A stretch of DNA of 18,127 bases, taken from Lachnospiraceae bacterium (lineage in GTDB: Bacteria; Bacillota; Clostridia; Lachnospirales; Lachnospiraceae). Made by a program: the position numbers and the translations under genes. The stretch spans positions 1-18,127 of the forward strand of contig JAJQIE010000258.1 in NCBI GenBank assembly GCA_021199395.1, given 5' to 3'. The notes below the pieces were generated by a model, which was not told the DNA's origin, did no database searches, and was given only the letters and a program-made list of their open reading frames with translations. Of the stretch, positions 1 to 8,882 are shown one piece after another (position 1 is the stretch's first letter; each line of letters opens with the position of its first letter).

Positions 1-9
1 ACGTAAGCC

Positions 10-3000
10 GTGCGCGATCCTGCTCCTGAAGCTGGATCGGACACGCTATCCTCATCTCTGGAATCGACCGAGACGCAAGCCGCGGGCGAACCTGCAACTG
101 AACCTGTGACTGAACCGCAATCCTCCGATGAATCCGCATCAGGCATAAGCTCTGTTGCGGGGGGGCAGGACGAGGAAGCGCCCTGCGCTCATGGCAATAT
201 CGCGGAGGACTGTGTCCTCTGTGATCTGGAGTCCCTGATCGACGCGCTGCCGACGCTGGCCGAGATCGCTGCGATGGACACGGATGAGCAGAACGAGGTC
301 TATGCGCAGGCGTCCGACCTCTGCGACATCTACTACGATGATCTGACTGATGAAGAACAGGGGCAGGTGTCGAACATTGATGTGCTGTGGGAGATACTGG
401 ACTATTTCAGCAGCGGTATCATGCTGGCAGCGGATGAAGAACACGATCACAGCTATGAAAACGGCTTCTGTTCGATATGCGGCACGTATCAGCCCGCGGT
501 CTATGACAGTGCGGGCGACGTGTATGAAATATCAAACGCGGGGCAGCTGTTCTGGTTTGCGGCGCTTGTGAACGGAACGACCACCATCAAAGTGAACGAG
601 AATGAAGTTGCGCTGGAGAACATCAGCGCGGCAGATGCAGATGCGAACGGAAGGCTGGCTACGAATATCGAAATCCCAGACGGCTATACATGGACGCCAA
701 TCGGGAACTACGATATGGATAAATACGAGGGCAGCAAATATGACGGCACCTTTGACGGGCAGAACCACTCCATTTCAGGACTGTACATAAACACCTCAGC
801 AGCAGACTGTCCTCAGGGCCTGTTCGGGTATATCGAAAACGGCGGCACGGTGCAGAATGTCACTGTTGTGGGAACCGTCACAGGCTCATATGCCGGCGGC
901 GTGGCAGGGTATAATGACGGCACGGTCACCGACTGCACAGGCAATGTGACAGTCAGCGGAAGCACTTTTGTGGGCGGCGTAGTCGGCGTAAACAACGGCA
1001 CGATGAGCGGCTGCTCTAACACTGCCGCCATAACCGGAACCGGCACCGGCAGCACTGTCGGCGGCGCGGTTGGTCAGAATAGCGGCAAAATGTCCGACTG
1101 CACAAACAGCGGAACTGTCTCCGGCAGCTACTCGGTCGGCGGCATAGTCGGCAATAATGATACCAATTCGGTTTCCGGATGCGCAAACAGCGGAACCGTG
1201 ACATGCACTTCAACGTCCAATAATGCCTCGGCGGGCGGCGTGATCGGTTATAATTACGGCGGCACAATTACCAGCTGCACGAATGATGCAGGCGTGTCCG
1301 GCGGTCAATACACCGGCGGCATGGTCGGACGTAATTATTACGGCACGGTCAGCGGCTGCACCAACAGCGCCGACGTGACCGGCAGCAGCAGTGATTACGT
1401 CGGCGGCGTGGTCGGCCTGAATTATACCAGCACGGTGAGAGACAGCTCCAACCTTGGCAACGTGACTGGCGGCACCGGCAGTGGCAGTTATGCCGGCGGC
1501 GTGGTCGGACGTAATTATTACGACATTGGCTCTGGCAGCAGCACGGTGACAGGCTGCTATAATGTCGGCACGGTGACAGGCACCAGCGCCGGTCTGGTGG
1601 CCGGTTATAACTGCAGTGCGATCTCCAACTGCTGCTATCTGGGAGATACTGAGAGTATCAGTATCGGCAGTAATGATAACGGAAATGTCAGCAGCCTTAT
1701 TTACGCAGGCACAGCCGACTTCGCCTCCGGCAAAGTAGCCTGGCTGCTCAACGGCAAAAGTTCTAACGATGAAGACATTATATGGTACCAGAACCTCGAC
1801 AACGGCGAGACGGCAGACGCATACCCTGTGACGGACAGTACACACGGGACGGTATATTGCGGAACAAACTGCGCCGGTAATACCGTTTACAGCAATATGA
1901 AGCTCTCAGCGGCAAATCACCAGTATGACGACTGTGGTTTCTGCAGGTACTGCGGCGCGTATGAACCGGCGGACACAGACAGCGACGGAGTATACCAGAT
2001 TGAAAATGCGGGCAATCTCTACTGGTTTGCAGCGCTGGTGATGGGCGACACAAGCCAGGAGAATATTACAGAAAAAGTTCCGAACGCAAATGCGGTACTG
2101 CTGTGTGACATCGACCTGAATGTGACGACAGACACCCACACAAATACTTTATGGACGCCCATCGGAGATTATTACACAAGCCAGTATTCCGGCACCTTTG
2201 ACGGCAGCGGCTATACTGTATCCGGCCTGTACATCCATAATACTTCCGGCTACTATCAGGGGCTGTTCGGATATGTCAATGGCGGTACAGTGAAAAATGT
2301 CACTGTGGACGGCAATGTCACCGGCGCATACAGCGTCGGCGGTATTGTCGGCCAGGTTACGAACGGCGGTACGATCACAGGATGTGTCAACCACGCCGAT
2401 GTCACCGCCATAGGCAACAGAGTGGGCGGCATCGTCGGATATTCTGACGGAACGATCAGCAACTGCGCGAATACCGGCGCGCTCTCCGGCGGCGATGCCT
2501 ATGGTTATGTCGGCGGCATCGCAGGCTCGCTGAACACCACGAACGGAGGCGCTTCCAGCTGCTACAGCGTGGGAACAGTCAGCGGCGACGGCACTTATAT
2601 TGGCGGCATCGCCGGATACTTAGGTGAAAATGCAACGATGGATAACTGCTATTATCTGGACACTGTAGCGAGCGCAGCCATCGGTTCTGTAAAAGGCTCC
2701 ACGACGTACACCGAAGCCAAGACTTCCGCTGCGTTCGCCTCCGGCGAGGTAGCCTGGCTGCTGCAGAGCGGGCAAAGCTCTCAGATTACGCTTATCTGGG
2801 GTCAGGATCTGACCGGGAATACGATTGACACGGACGATGATTCGTATCCTGTTCTTAACAGAACGAATGACGAATATACCCTGAGAGTCGTGCAAATCAG
2901 CTTTTATTATCTGTTAAACACTACAGCAGATAGCGTCCCGTTTGCATATGGCTATACAAACTACGCCAAGGCGCTTGCCGACTATCCGTCGGAAACCGGT

Positions 3001-5199
3001 GCGACGTATACCTACTATACGTATAACGGTGAAAGCTATACAAAGCATTCAACCAGTAGATCATTCGGGGACGATGAAAAAGTCTATGTGGAAGCAACAT
3101 ACACCATCAGCCAGACTCTCAGCGACAACGTATACAGCGACAACGACACAGACAGCGCATCCCGCGGCAGCAGCTACAGCGCCACGCTGACGGTTTCCGA
3201 CGGCTACAGCATGAGCGTCACCGTCACCATGGGCGGCGAAGACATCACAGGCACTGCCTGCCCGGACGGCAGTACGGTGAATATCGGAAGTGTAACAGGC
3301 GCGGTCACGATTACTGCTGTTGCCACAGCAATTGATTACACGGTGTCATATGACGCGAACGGCGGCACAGGCACGATGGCTGACAGCACGTTCTCCGGCA
3401 GCGGCTCAGTCACTCTCGAAAACGGTTTTACCTGTACCGGCCATACATTCTCCGGCTGGAACACGGCGGCTGACGGCAGCGGGACAGATTATGAGACAGG
3501 AGCCTCCCTCCGCGCATCTGATTTTTCTGGCAGAACGTCCCTGACGCTCTATGCGCAGTGGACGACAGACACTTATACAGTGACCTGTGCGCTGACATAC
3601 GTGACCACTGACAATACGGCCACCAGCGCAGTATACGGCAGTGAATACAGCTCTGCACTGACGGCAGACACCGGCTATACGATCAAAAACGTCACGGTAA
3701 GGATGGGCGGCGCGGACGTCTCCGATACCGTCTACTCCGACGGCGTCATCCGGATTTCCGACGTTACAGGCGACATCGTTATCACCGCCGACGCAGTCAA
3801 AAGTACAACAGCCGTCACAGGCGTCAGGCTGAACAATAGCAGTATCTCTCTGGCGGAGGGCGCAAGCGTGACTCTCACCGCGACGATAAGCCCCTCCGAC
3901 GCGACAGAGCAGACTGTCACATGGAGCAGCAGTGATAAAACCATCGCCACAGTGGATGCAAACGGCAGGGTGACCGCCGTCTCATCCGGTACGGCAACGA
4001 TTACGGCCACCACACTGGACGGAGGCTATACAGCCGTATGCTCAGTTACTGTGACGGCTCCGGACGCGAAAACGGAGACCGGCAAAACGGCAGTGACTGT
4101 CACGGCGGACGACGTGACCAGGGCTTACGGCAGCGCCAACCCTTCCTTTACATTTACAATCACGGAGGGTACGCTTGCGGACGGAGACACAGAGGACGAC
4201 CTTGGCGTGACGCTGTCCACGACGGCTACGAAGGATTCCGCGGCGGGAACCTACGCGATCACAGGTACCTCAGACAGCGCAAAGTACGATGTGACAGTCG
4301 TAGAAGGGACGCTGACGGTTGTAAATCTGACAGAGCTGCCGGAGCAGGACTTCCCGGATGCGGACGCGGCGCACATGGTCGTCATGCAGGAGGGTCTGAC
4401 CGAGGTGCCGGAGACGCTCAGGGGCAACCCGGAGCTGAATACTGTAGAGAAGATTGAGGCCATGCTCAAAACGATTGTCACGCAGCAGGACGGCTACACA
4501 GAAGAAAATTCGGCTGTCTATGAGGTCGCGCTGATGATCAGCTTCGACGGAGGGCTGACATGGGAGAAAGCTACGGAAGAAAACTTCCCTTCAAACGGCC
4601 TGAAGGTACTCCTGACGTACCCGGATGGGACGGGAAAGGACACCCATGATTTTGTCGTGACCCATATGTTTACATCCGATGCGTTCGGCAAGACGCCGGG
4701 CGATACGGAAACTCCGACTGTCGCAAAAACCGACAACGGCATCCAGGTGACCGTCACCGGTCTTTCGCCGATCGCGATCGCGTGGGAGGAACTGGAAACA
4801 GAGACAGCGGCTGAGACGGAAACGGGGACAACGACAAAAACCGATACCGGACCGGAAGCAGAGACAGCTCCAGACGCGGAGACGGCGGCAACGACAAAGG
4901 CAGAGACAGCTACAGAAACAGAGACGGCAGCACCGACGGAGGCAGAAACAACTACAGAAACGGAAACGGCGGCAACGACGGAGGCAGAAACAACTGCAGA
5001 AACGGAAACGGTGGCCGAGACGGCAGCAACGACGGAAACGGCGGTCGGGACAGAAATAGAAACGGAAACGGAAATAAGCACGGCGGCGGCTACCGGAGAT
5101 ACGTCCGATCTGCTGATGTGGTTTCTGATACTGTGTATCTCTGCAGGCGCACTTGTTTTTGCGGCGGCCTTTTATGAGATGAATAAACGCAAGGCCTGA
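10..5199 (+). CDS. Large modular cell-surface protein with GLUG, InlB-B, Big2 and MBG repeats, 5'-truncated
   Basis: Extracellular adhesin-like or wall-anchored protein; its ligand cannot be read from sequence. Visible order: a Glu/Thr-rich start; a Cys-His cluster (CAHGN...CVLC) near residue 58; module 1 with an HxH...CxxCG motif (~145-158), a Y-x-I-x-NAGQL-x-WFAALV segment (~171-188) and many GLUG-type GGVxGxNxGTVxxC repeats (~293-545); module 2 of the same plan (~637-985); two copies of a TMGG-type beta domain (~1037-1104 and ~1190-1264) flanking an InlB B-repeat (~1108-1190, SYDANGG...LYAQW); a Big2 domain (~1268-1352); an MBG-type domain (~1360-1439); a unique region; a Thr/Glu-rich stalk (~1597-1694); then ATGDTS, a hydrophobic helix (~1701-1722) and a basic tail, resembling a degenerate sortase signal. 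No signal peptide is present and an in-frame TAA lies at 4-6 next to the contig edge, so the GTG at 10 is unlikely to be the true start. Domain names come from recognised repeat patterns. Confidence 0.9.
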   Translation: MRDPAPEAGSDTLSSSLESTETQAAGEPATEPVTEPQSSDESASGISSVAGGQDEEAPCAHGNIAEDCVLCDLESLIDALPTLAEIAAMDTDEQNEVYAQASDLCDIYYDDLTDEEQGQVSNIDVLWEILDYFSSGIMLAADEEHDHSYENGFCSICGTYQPAVYDSAGDVYEISNAGQLFWFAALVNGTTTIKVNENEVALENISAADADANGRLATNIEIPDGYTWTPIGNYDMDKYEGSKYDGTFDGQNHSISGLYINTSAADCPQGLFGYIENGGTVQNVTVVGTVTGSYAGGVAGYNDGTVTDCTGNVTVSGSTFVGGVVGVNNGTMSGCSNTAAITGTGTGSTVGGAVGQNSGKMSDCTNSGTVSGSYSVGGIVGNNDTNSVSGCANSGTVTCTSTSNNASAGGVIGYNYGGTITSCTNDAGVSGGQYTGGMVGRNYYGTVSGCTNSADVTGSSSDYVGGVVGLNYTSTVRDSSNLGNVTGGTGSGSYAGGVVGRNYYDIGSGSSTVTGCYNVGTVTGTSAGLVAGYNCSAISNCCYLGDTESISIGSNDNGNVSSLIYAGTADFASGKVAWLLNGKSSNDEDIIWYQNLDNGETADAYPVTDSTHGTVYCGTNCAGNTVYSNMKLSAANHQYDDCGFCRYCGAYEPADTDSDGVYQIENAGNLYWFAALVMGDTSQENITEKVPNANAVLLCDIDLNVTTDTHTNTLWTPIGDYYTSQYSGTFDGSGYTVSGLYIHNTSGYYQGLFGYVNGGTVKNVTVDGNVTGAYSVGGIVGQVTNGGTITGCVNHADVTAIGNRVGGIVGYSDGTISNCANTGALSGGDAYGYVGGIAGSLNTTNGGASSCYSVGTVSGDGTYIGGIAGYLGENATMDNCYYLDTVASAAIGSVKGSTTYTEAKTSAAFASGEVAWLLQSGQSSQITLIWGQDLTGNTIDTDDDSYPVLNRTNDEYTLRVVQISFYYLLNTTADSVPFAYGYTNYAKALADYPSETGATYTYYTYNGESYTKHSTSRSFGDDEKVYVEATYTISQTLSDNVYSDNDTDSASRGSSYSATLTVSDGYSMSVTVTMGGEDITGTACPDGSTVNIGSVTGAVTITAVATAIDYTVSYDANGGTGTMADSTFSGSGSVTLENGFTCTGHTFSGWNTAADGSGTDYETGASLRASDFSGRTSLTLYAQWTTDTYTVTCALTYVTTDNTATSAVYGSEYSSALTADTGYTIKNVTVRMGGADVSDTVYSDGVIRISDVTGDIVITADAVKSTTAVTGVRLNNSSISLAEGASVTLTATISPSDATEQTVTWSSSDKTIATVDANGRVTAVSSGTATITATTLDGGYTAVCSVTVTAPDAKTETGKTAVTVTADDVTRAYGSANPSFTFTITEGTLADGDTEDDLGVTLSTTATKDSAAGTYAITGTSDSAKYDVTVVEGTLTVVNLTELPEQDFPDADAAHMVVMQEGLTEVPETLRGNPELNTVEKIEAMLKTIVTQQDGYTEENSAVYEVALMISFDGGLTWEKATEENFPSNGLKVLLTYPDGTGKDTHDFVVTHMFTSDAFGKTPGDTETPTVAKTDNGIQVTVTGLSPIAIAWEELETETAAETETGTTTKTDTGPEAETAPDAETAATTKAETATETETAAPTEAETTTETETAATTEAETTAETETVAETAATTETAVGTEIETETEISTAAATGDTSDLLMWFLILCISAGALVFAAAFYEMNKRKA

Positions 5200-5243
5200 A
5201 GCAACCTCCTTCAAGCATAAAAGTCACATTTTTTACCAAAAGA

Positions 5244-5290
5244 AATGCATGGGAAGGAATATTCTCTTCCTCCCCATGCATTGTATTTTA
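5244..5290 (+). terminator. Rho-independent terminator after the surface protein gene
   Basis: A 16-bp stem with one mismatch (arms 5244-5259 and 5267-5282, starting AATGCATGGG) closes a 7-nt loop and is followed by a T-rich run (GTATTTTAT). It sits 45 bases after the plus-strand stop codon and between convergent genes. It may also serve the minus-strand ATPase gene ending at 5337, although the minus-side T-tract is weaker. Confidence 0.75.
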
Positions 5291-5336
5291 TAACAGTAGT
5301 TTCGTACAGTTGTTTCATACAGCTTTTTTACTGATT

Positions 5337-6923
5337 TTACACAACCGCTTCCACCAGAATCTTATTACCCATCTGTATCGTATGGATACCTGTCTCTTTT
5401 TTCTTATTAAAATTAAAGCTGAGCATATAGCCTTTATCCAGATGGTAATAATCCATATACTCCAGCAGCTGTTCCTCGCCCCTCCGGTTATACTCCTGGC
5501 CGTGCCAGATCTTCATCTCAAGGACATGCTGCATACCTTTATAATCTATGATAACATCCGTCCGCTTCAGGTTTCGCGTCCTGGCCTCAATATAATAATT
5601 ACCGGTTCCGTTTATGATCGGTCTCAGGAAAATCAGAAAAATCCTCCTTCCGTTATCCTCAATAAACCGATCGTCCGCGTCTGCATAAATTTCCTCAAAA
5701 TACTCACAGAATTTCTGCAGAACCAGATTCATCTGCAAATGACCACCCCTGACAAACTGGTTTTTCTCGGCATCAGGGGCAGTGAACACCGTGACTTCCG
5801 TTTCTTCTTCAGAGAGAAACAGATTATACAGCTTCATCTCAAAGATCCGGTTGGAAACGCATAATCGCCCCTCCCTTCCTTTCAGAAAGCCAAACATCTC
5901 CCCAATGCGAATAAGCGCATTATCCGGCTCATAAGAGTATTTTGTCCCCCGAAACAGAGTATTGAAAATCATTTCCTTTAATTTCGGATAATCCGCAAGT
6001 TTTTTGGTCATATCCTCAAACAATGTGTTGGATTTTCCCATGATTTCATGCACCGCATTCTGGAATGCCTCCTCACTCCAGGCAAGCTTCCGCTCCTGCT
6101 CTGTACTGGTCTCTGTTACGCCCTGCGCCATAATCTGACACAGTCTGGATACCAGAAACGGATAGCCCGAAGTATACTCATACAGGCGCTGACTGACCCA
6201 TTCCACGTCCATCCCGGTAGCCCAGTCCATTTCATACTGCCTAAGCATAGTCGCTATGTCCTCAGCCGAAAAGCTCATGTCAACCGCAAAGTCAGCCGCA
6301 ATATTCCATGGGCTGTTATATCTTGAAGCTTCTCCCGGATGAATCTTCTGCTTTAAATTTTTAATGTCATAGACCCCCGCCAGTATCACCGAGTGAAAGG
6401 TCGAAACAGCCGGGCGCTTTAAATAATACGCCCTCAGCTGGGAGAGAAAATCCAGAAACACCTGATTATTTGAAGCGGAATCCACCTCGTCAATGATCAA
6501 AACTACTCCCTGCTCCAGCTTTCCGCACCATGCCTTTATCACCCGGAAAAGCGCGCTAAGAGAACTGAATCTCGCAGTCCCCTCTACAAATGCCAGCAGC
6601 TGCTCCTCAATCCCTTCCGGGAATGTCCCAACGCTGTTCAGAAGCTCTTCCGCAAACACCGATACAAATGCCTGTTCATTTATAAATGATAAGGAACTCA
6701 CCGTCTGAAAATCCAGATTCACTACCAGATAATCATTCCTAAGATAGTCCGCCAGTGCATTCAGTATCGTCGTCTTTCCAAATTGCCGCGCCCGGTTGAT
6801 TACAAAATACTCTTCGTCATCCACCATTTTTTTAATTTCCTTCAAACGGGATGACAGATCTACCATATAATGCTTCTCAGGCTTACACCTTCCATTTACA
6901 TTAAAAACCTTTGTCGCCGCCAT
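5337..6923 (-). CDS. AAA-type ATPase with C-terminal PD-(D/E)XK nuclease-like domain
   Basis: Predicted P-loop ATPase joined to a nuclease-fold domain, in the style of the AAA-ATPase-like/PDDEXK proteins common in anaerobic gut bacteria, whose role is largely unknown. With the start used here (528 aa), the Walker A segment is RARQFGKTT (~44-52); as in this family, the first position is Arg rather than Gly. Walker B is VVLIIDEVDSA (~140-150). The C-terminal domain carries a TDVIIDY...LEMK arrangement (Asp456, Glu469, Lys471), the expected D...ExK site. An ATG eight codons upstream (6947) is open, but an AGGAGGGG sequence lies inside that extension 11 bases before the ATG at 6923, so 6923 is preferred. 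It has its own promoter and no partner gene on the same strand. The domain calls are fairly secure; the function is not known. Confidence 0.85.
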   Translation of the reverse strand: MAATKVFNVNGRCKPEKHYMVDLSSRLKEIKKMVDDEEYFVINRARQFGKTTILNALADYLRNDYLVVNLDFQTVSSLSFINEQAFVSVFAEELLNSVGTFPEGIEEQLLAFVEGTARFSSLSALFRVIKAWCGKLEQGVVLIIDEVDSASNNQVFLDFLSQLRAYYLKRPAVSTFHSVILAGVYDIKNLKQKIHPGEASRYNSPWNIAADFAVDMSFSAEDIATMLRQYEMDWATGMDVEWVSQRLYEYTSGYPFLVSRLCQIMAQGVTETSTEQERKLAWSEEAFQNAVHEIMGKSNTLFEDMTKKLADYPKLKEMIFNTLFRGTKYSYEPDNALIRIGEMFGFLKGREGRLCVSNRIFEMKLYNLFLSEEETEVTVFTAPDAEKNQFVRGGHLQMNLVLQKFCEYFEEIYADADDRFIEDNGRRIFLIFLRPIINGTGNYYIEARTRNLKRTDVIIDYKGMQHVLEMKIWHGQEYNRRGEEQLLEYMDYYHLDKGYMLSFNFNKKKETGIHTIQMGNKILVEAVV

Positions 6924-6967
6924 TATCCCCAGATCCCCTCCTCTCATTGCGTCTGTTCACTGTAATC

Positions 6968-6996
6968 AGAATACCACAAAGCCGACCTTCCATCAA
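6968..6996 (-). promoter_or_regulatory. Predicted sigma-A promoter for the ATPase-nuclease gene
   Basis: On the minus strand, TTGATG (6991-6996), a 17-base spacer and TATTCT (6968-6973) with an extended -10 TGG immediately before it. It lies in the 126-base gap between trmN6 and the ATPase gene and would give a leader of about 40 bases. Confidence 0.55.
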
Positions 6997-7049
6997 TGTC
7001 TGTTTTGAGGCACAAATGTCATTCTTCTATCGGGTAATACAAAAAGATG

Positions 7050-7787
7050 CTAATATCCATAAATCTCCGTAATCTCCCGGTTATAAACGCCGGGGCTGTC
7101 GTACACGATCAGAGGCTTTTCCACAGTCATGCGCGGGCGGCCGCCGCGCACAGCCTCAATGAGTACCATATTCGGTTCTCTGTCCACAAATGGGTAGACC
7201 AGACGCATCCGTTTTGGCTCAAGCCCGTACTGTGACAGGGTACAGATGATCTCCGCCAGCCGGAACGGGCGGTGCACCATATAAAAATGCCCTCCCGGAA
7301 CCAGCAGCTTCGCCGCCGCGCAAACTACGTCCTCCAGCGTACACAGAACCTCATGGCGCGCCGCAGCTTTTTCAATATCCGGATTCAAAAGCCCGTGGCT
7401 GCCCTGCATATACGGTGGATTCGATGTCACGGTATCAAAAGAAGCCGGCGCAAACAGTGTGCCAGCTTCTTTTATGTCTCCTCTGACGATCACAATCCGG
7501 TCTCCCAGGTCATTGAGCGCTACGCTGCGCGAAGCCATATCCGCGCTCAGAGCGGAAATCTCAAGCCCGGTAAAGTGCTGTCCGGGGGTCTTTGCGGAGA
7601 GCAGAAGCGGAATGATTCCAGTACCCGTCCCAAGGTCAAGCGCACAGCCGCCTTCTCTCACAAAAGCAAAACCGGAGAGCAGAACCGCATCCATCCCGAA
7701 CCGGAACAGTTTTTCGCTCTGGATGATCTTCAGTCCATTGCGGTACAGGTCGTCCAGATGCTCGCCCTCTTTTAATTGAATGGTCAT
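7050..7787 (-). CDS. trmN6: tRNA1(Val) (adenine37-N6)-methyltransferase-like protein (YabB/TrmN6 family)
   Basis: SAM-dependent N6-adenine methyltransferase of the YfiC/YabB family, expected to act on A37 of a tRNA. The 245-aa product has the N-terminal hallmark LKIIQSEKLFRFGMDAVLL, SAM-binding motif I DLGTGTGIIPLLL and the catalytic NPPY motif (TSNPPYM). The frame is open to an ATG at 7937, but that start has no ribosome binding site and adds about 50 residues unlike the family. The ATG at 7787 gives the family-typical MTIQLKEGE start, with AAGGG about 12 bases upstream. It follows ricT after a 162-base gap; in Bacillus subtilis yabA lies between these two genes and none is visible here. No clear terminator hairpin follows the stop. 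Family call secure; exact tRNA substrate inferred from homologues. Confidence 0.88.
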   Translation of the reverse strand: MTIQLKEGEHLDDLYRNGLKIIQSEKLFRFGMDAVLLSGFAFVREGGCALDLGTGTGIIPLLLSAKTPGQHFTGLEISALSADMASRSVALNDLGDRIVIVRGDIKEAGTLFAPASFDTVTSNPPYMQGSHGLLNPDIEKAAARHEVLCTLEDVVCAAAKLLVPGGHFYMVHRPFRLAEIICTLSQYGLEPKRMRLVYPFVDREPNMVLIEAVRGGRPRMTVEKPLIVYDSPGVYNREITEIYGY

Positions 7788-7949
7788 GAAAGTCTGTTTC
7801 CCTTCTGTTTCTCTATATTCCCGCAAGCGGCCAAACAAGGTGCCAAAAGCCACAAGGAATCCGCTGGCAAACCTGTACCTCTGATGGCATAATTCGAGGA
7901 CGCCTGGTGACATCCCGCACCAGCCAAATCGAAGCATAGGTGCCGCAAT

Positions 7950-8882
7950 TTAATCATTATGAATTCTGGATTTCCCATCCTTATGATCCAGCGCCTCCAG
8001 CTCCCGCAGCTCCTTTTCCTCACGGCTGCTGGAACGATTGTTATTTTTTCCACCCTTTTCCTTTTTGCGCCTCGGACGGAATTTCAGATCCTTTGCGTCA
8101 AACTCTTCGAGCTCCTTCTCTCCGTTCTCCTCGAAAATCACCTTCACCCGCTGGCGCAGGACATTGACATACTGCACCTCGCCCTTCCTTCCATCCGGCA
8201 CTGTCACCGTATCGCCCTGTCCGGGCAGGCAGCTGTTCAGGTACTCGTAGGTCTCCTCTTCGTTTTTCAGGCAGCACATCAGACGCCCGCAGGCTCCTGA
8301 TATCTTTGTCGGGTTCAGAGAAAGGTTCTGTTCCTTCGCCATCCGGATGGATACCGGAGCAAATTCGGACAGGAAAGAATTGCAGCAGAGCACACGACCG
8401 CAGATGCCAATGCCGCCGAGCAGCGTTGTCTCGTCGCGCACACCGACCTGGCGCAGCTCAATTCGCATACGAAATACAGAAGCCAGATCTTTTACCAGTT
8501 CACGAAAATCAATACGCCCATCCGCTGTAAAATAAAACAGCACCTTATTATTATCAAAGGTATATTCCGCGTCGATCAGCTTCATCTCCAGATTATGCTT
8601 TTGAATCTTTTCACGGCAGATGCGCATGGCGTCCTTTTCCTTCTCACGATTCCTTTTCGCGTGTGCGTCGTCCTCGGCCGTCGCCACCCGTATGACCTCC
8701 TTCAGCGGCTGCACGACCTTTCCATCCTCTACCTCACGCACCCCGCCGATCGCCGTCCCGTACTCGATCCCGCGTGCCGTCTCCACGATCACATGATCGC
8801 CCGGCCCGATCCTGTAGGATTTCGGGCCAAAGTAATACACCTTGCCCGCATTTCTGAACCTCACTCCAATAATCTTAACCAT
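7950..8882 (-). CDS. ricT: PSP1-domain protein RicT (YaaT), RNase Y-specificity factor
   Basis: Homologue of B. subtilis RicT/YaaT, which with RicA and RicF forms an Fe-S complex that steers RNase Y-dependent mRNA processing and affects sporulation and competence. The 310-aa product begins MVKIIGVRFRNAGKVYYF and has the two conserved Cys clusters GICGRVLCC and GACGRLMCC, the ligands expected for an iron-sulfur centre. The C-terminal ~45 residues are highly charged (RPRRKKEKGG..., then an acidic/basic tail) and probably disordered. The ATG at 8882 is chosen over a TTG at 8903 because AAGGAG lies 7 bases upstream. Its start overlaps the holB stop by 8 bases, which suggests translational coupling. 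Confidence 0.93.
   Translation of the reverse strand: MVKIIGVRFRNAGKVYYFGPKSYRIGPGDHVIVETARGIEYGTAIGGVREVEDGKVVQPLKEVIRVATAEDDAHAKRNREKEKDAMRICREKIQKHNLEMKLIDAEYTFDNNKVLFYFTADGRIDFRELVKDLASVFRMRIELRQVGVRDETTLLGGIGICGRVLCCNSFLSEFAPVSIRMAKEQNLSLNPTKISGACGRLMCCLKNEEETYEYLNSCLPGQGDTVTVPDGRKGEVQYVNVLRQRVKVIFEENGEKELEEFDAKDLKFRPRRKKEKGGKNNNRSSSREEKELRELEALDHKDGKSRIHND

Noticed and set aside
886..1640. Repeated DNA units that could suggest a CRISPR array
   Set aside because: The periodicity follows GLUG protein repeats in one open frame; units are degenerate and there are no constant repeats with unique spacers.
4518..5081. 187-aa minus-strand ORF rich in Val and Ser
   Set aside because: It is the antisense reading of the Thr/Glu-rich repeat stalk of the surface protein; low complexity, with no domain or independent gene signal.
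7784..8053. 89-aa minus-strand ORF overlapping the ricT 3' end as a possible yabA remnant
   Set aside because: It overlaps the conserved tail of ricT in another frame and shows no YabA zinc motif or coiled-coil pattern.
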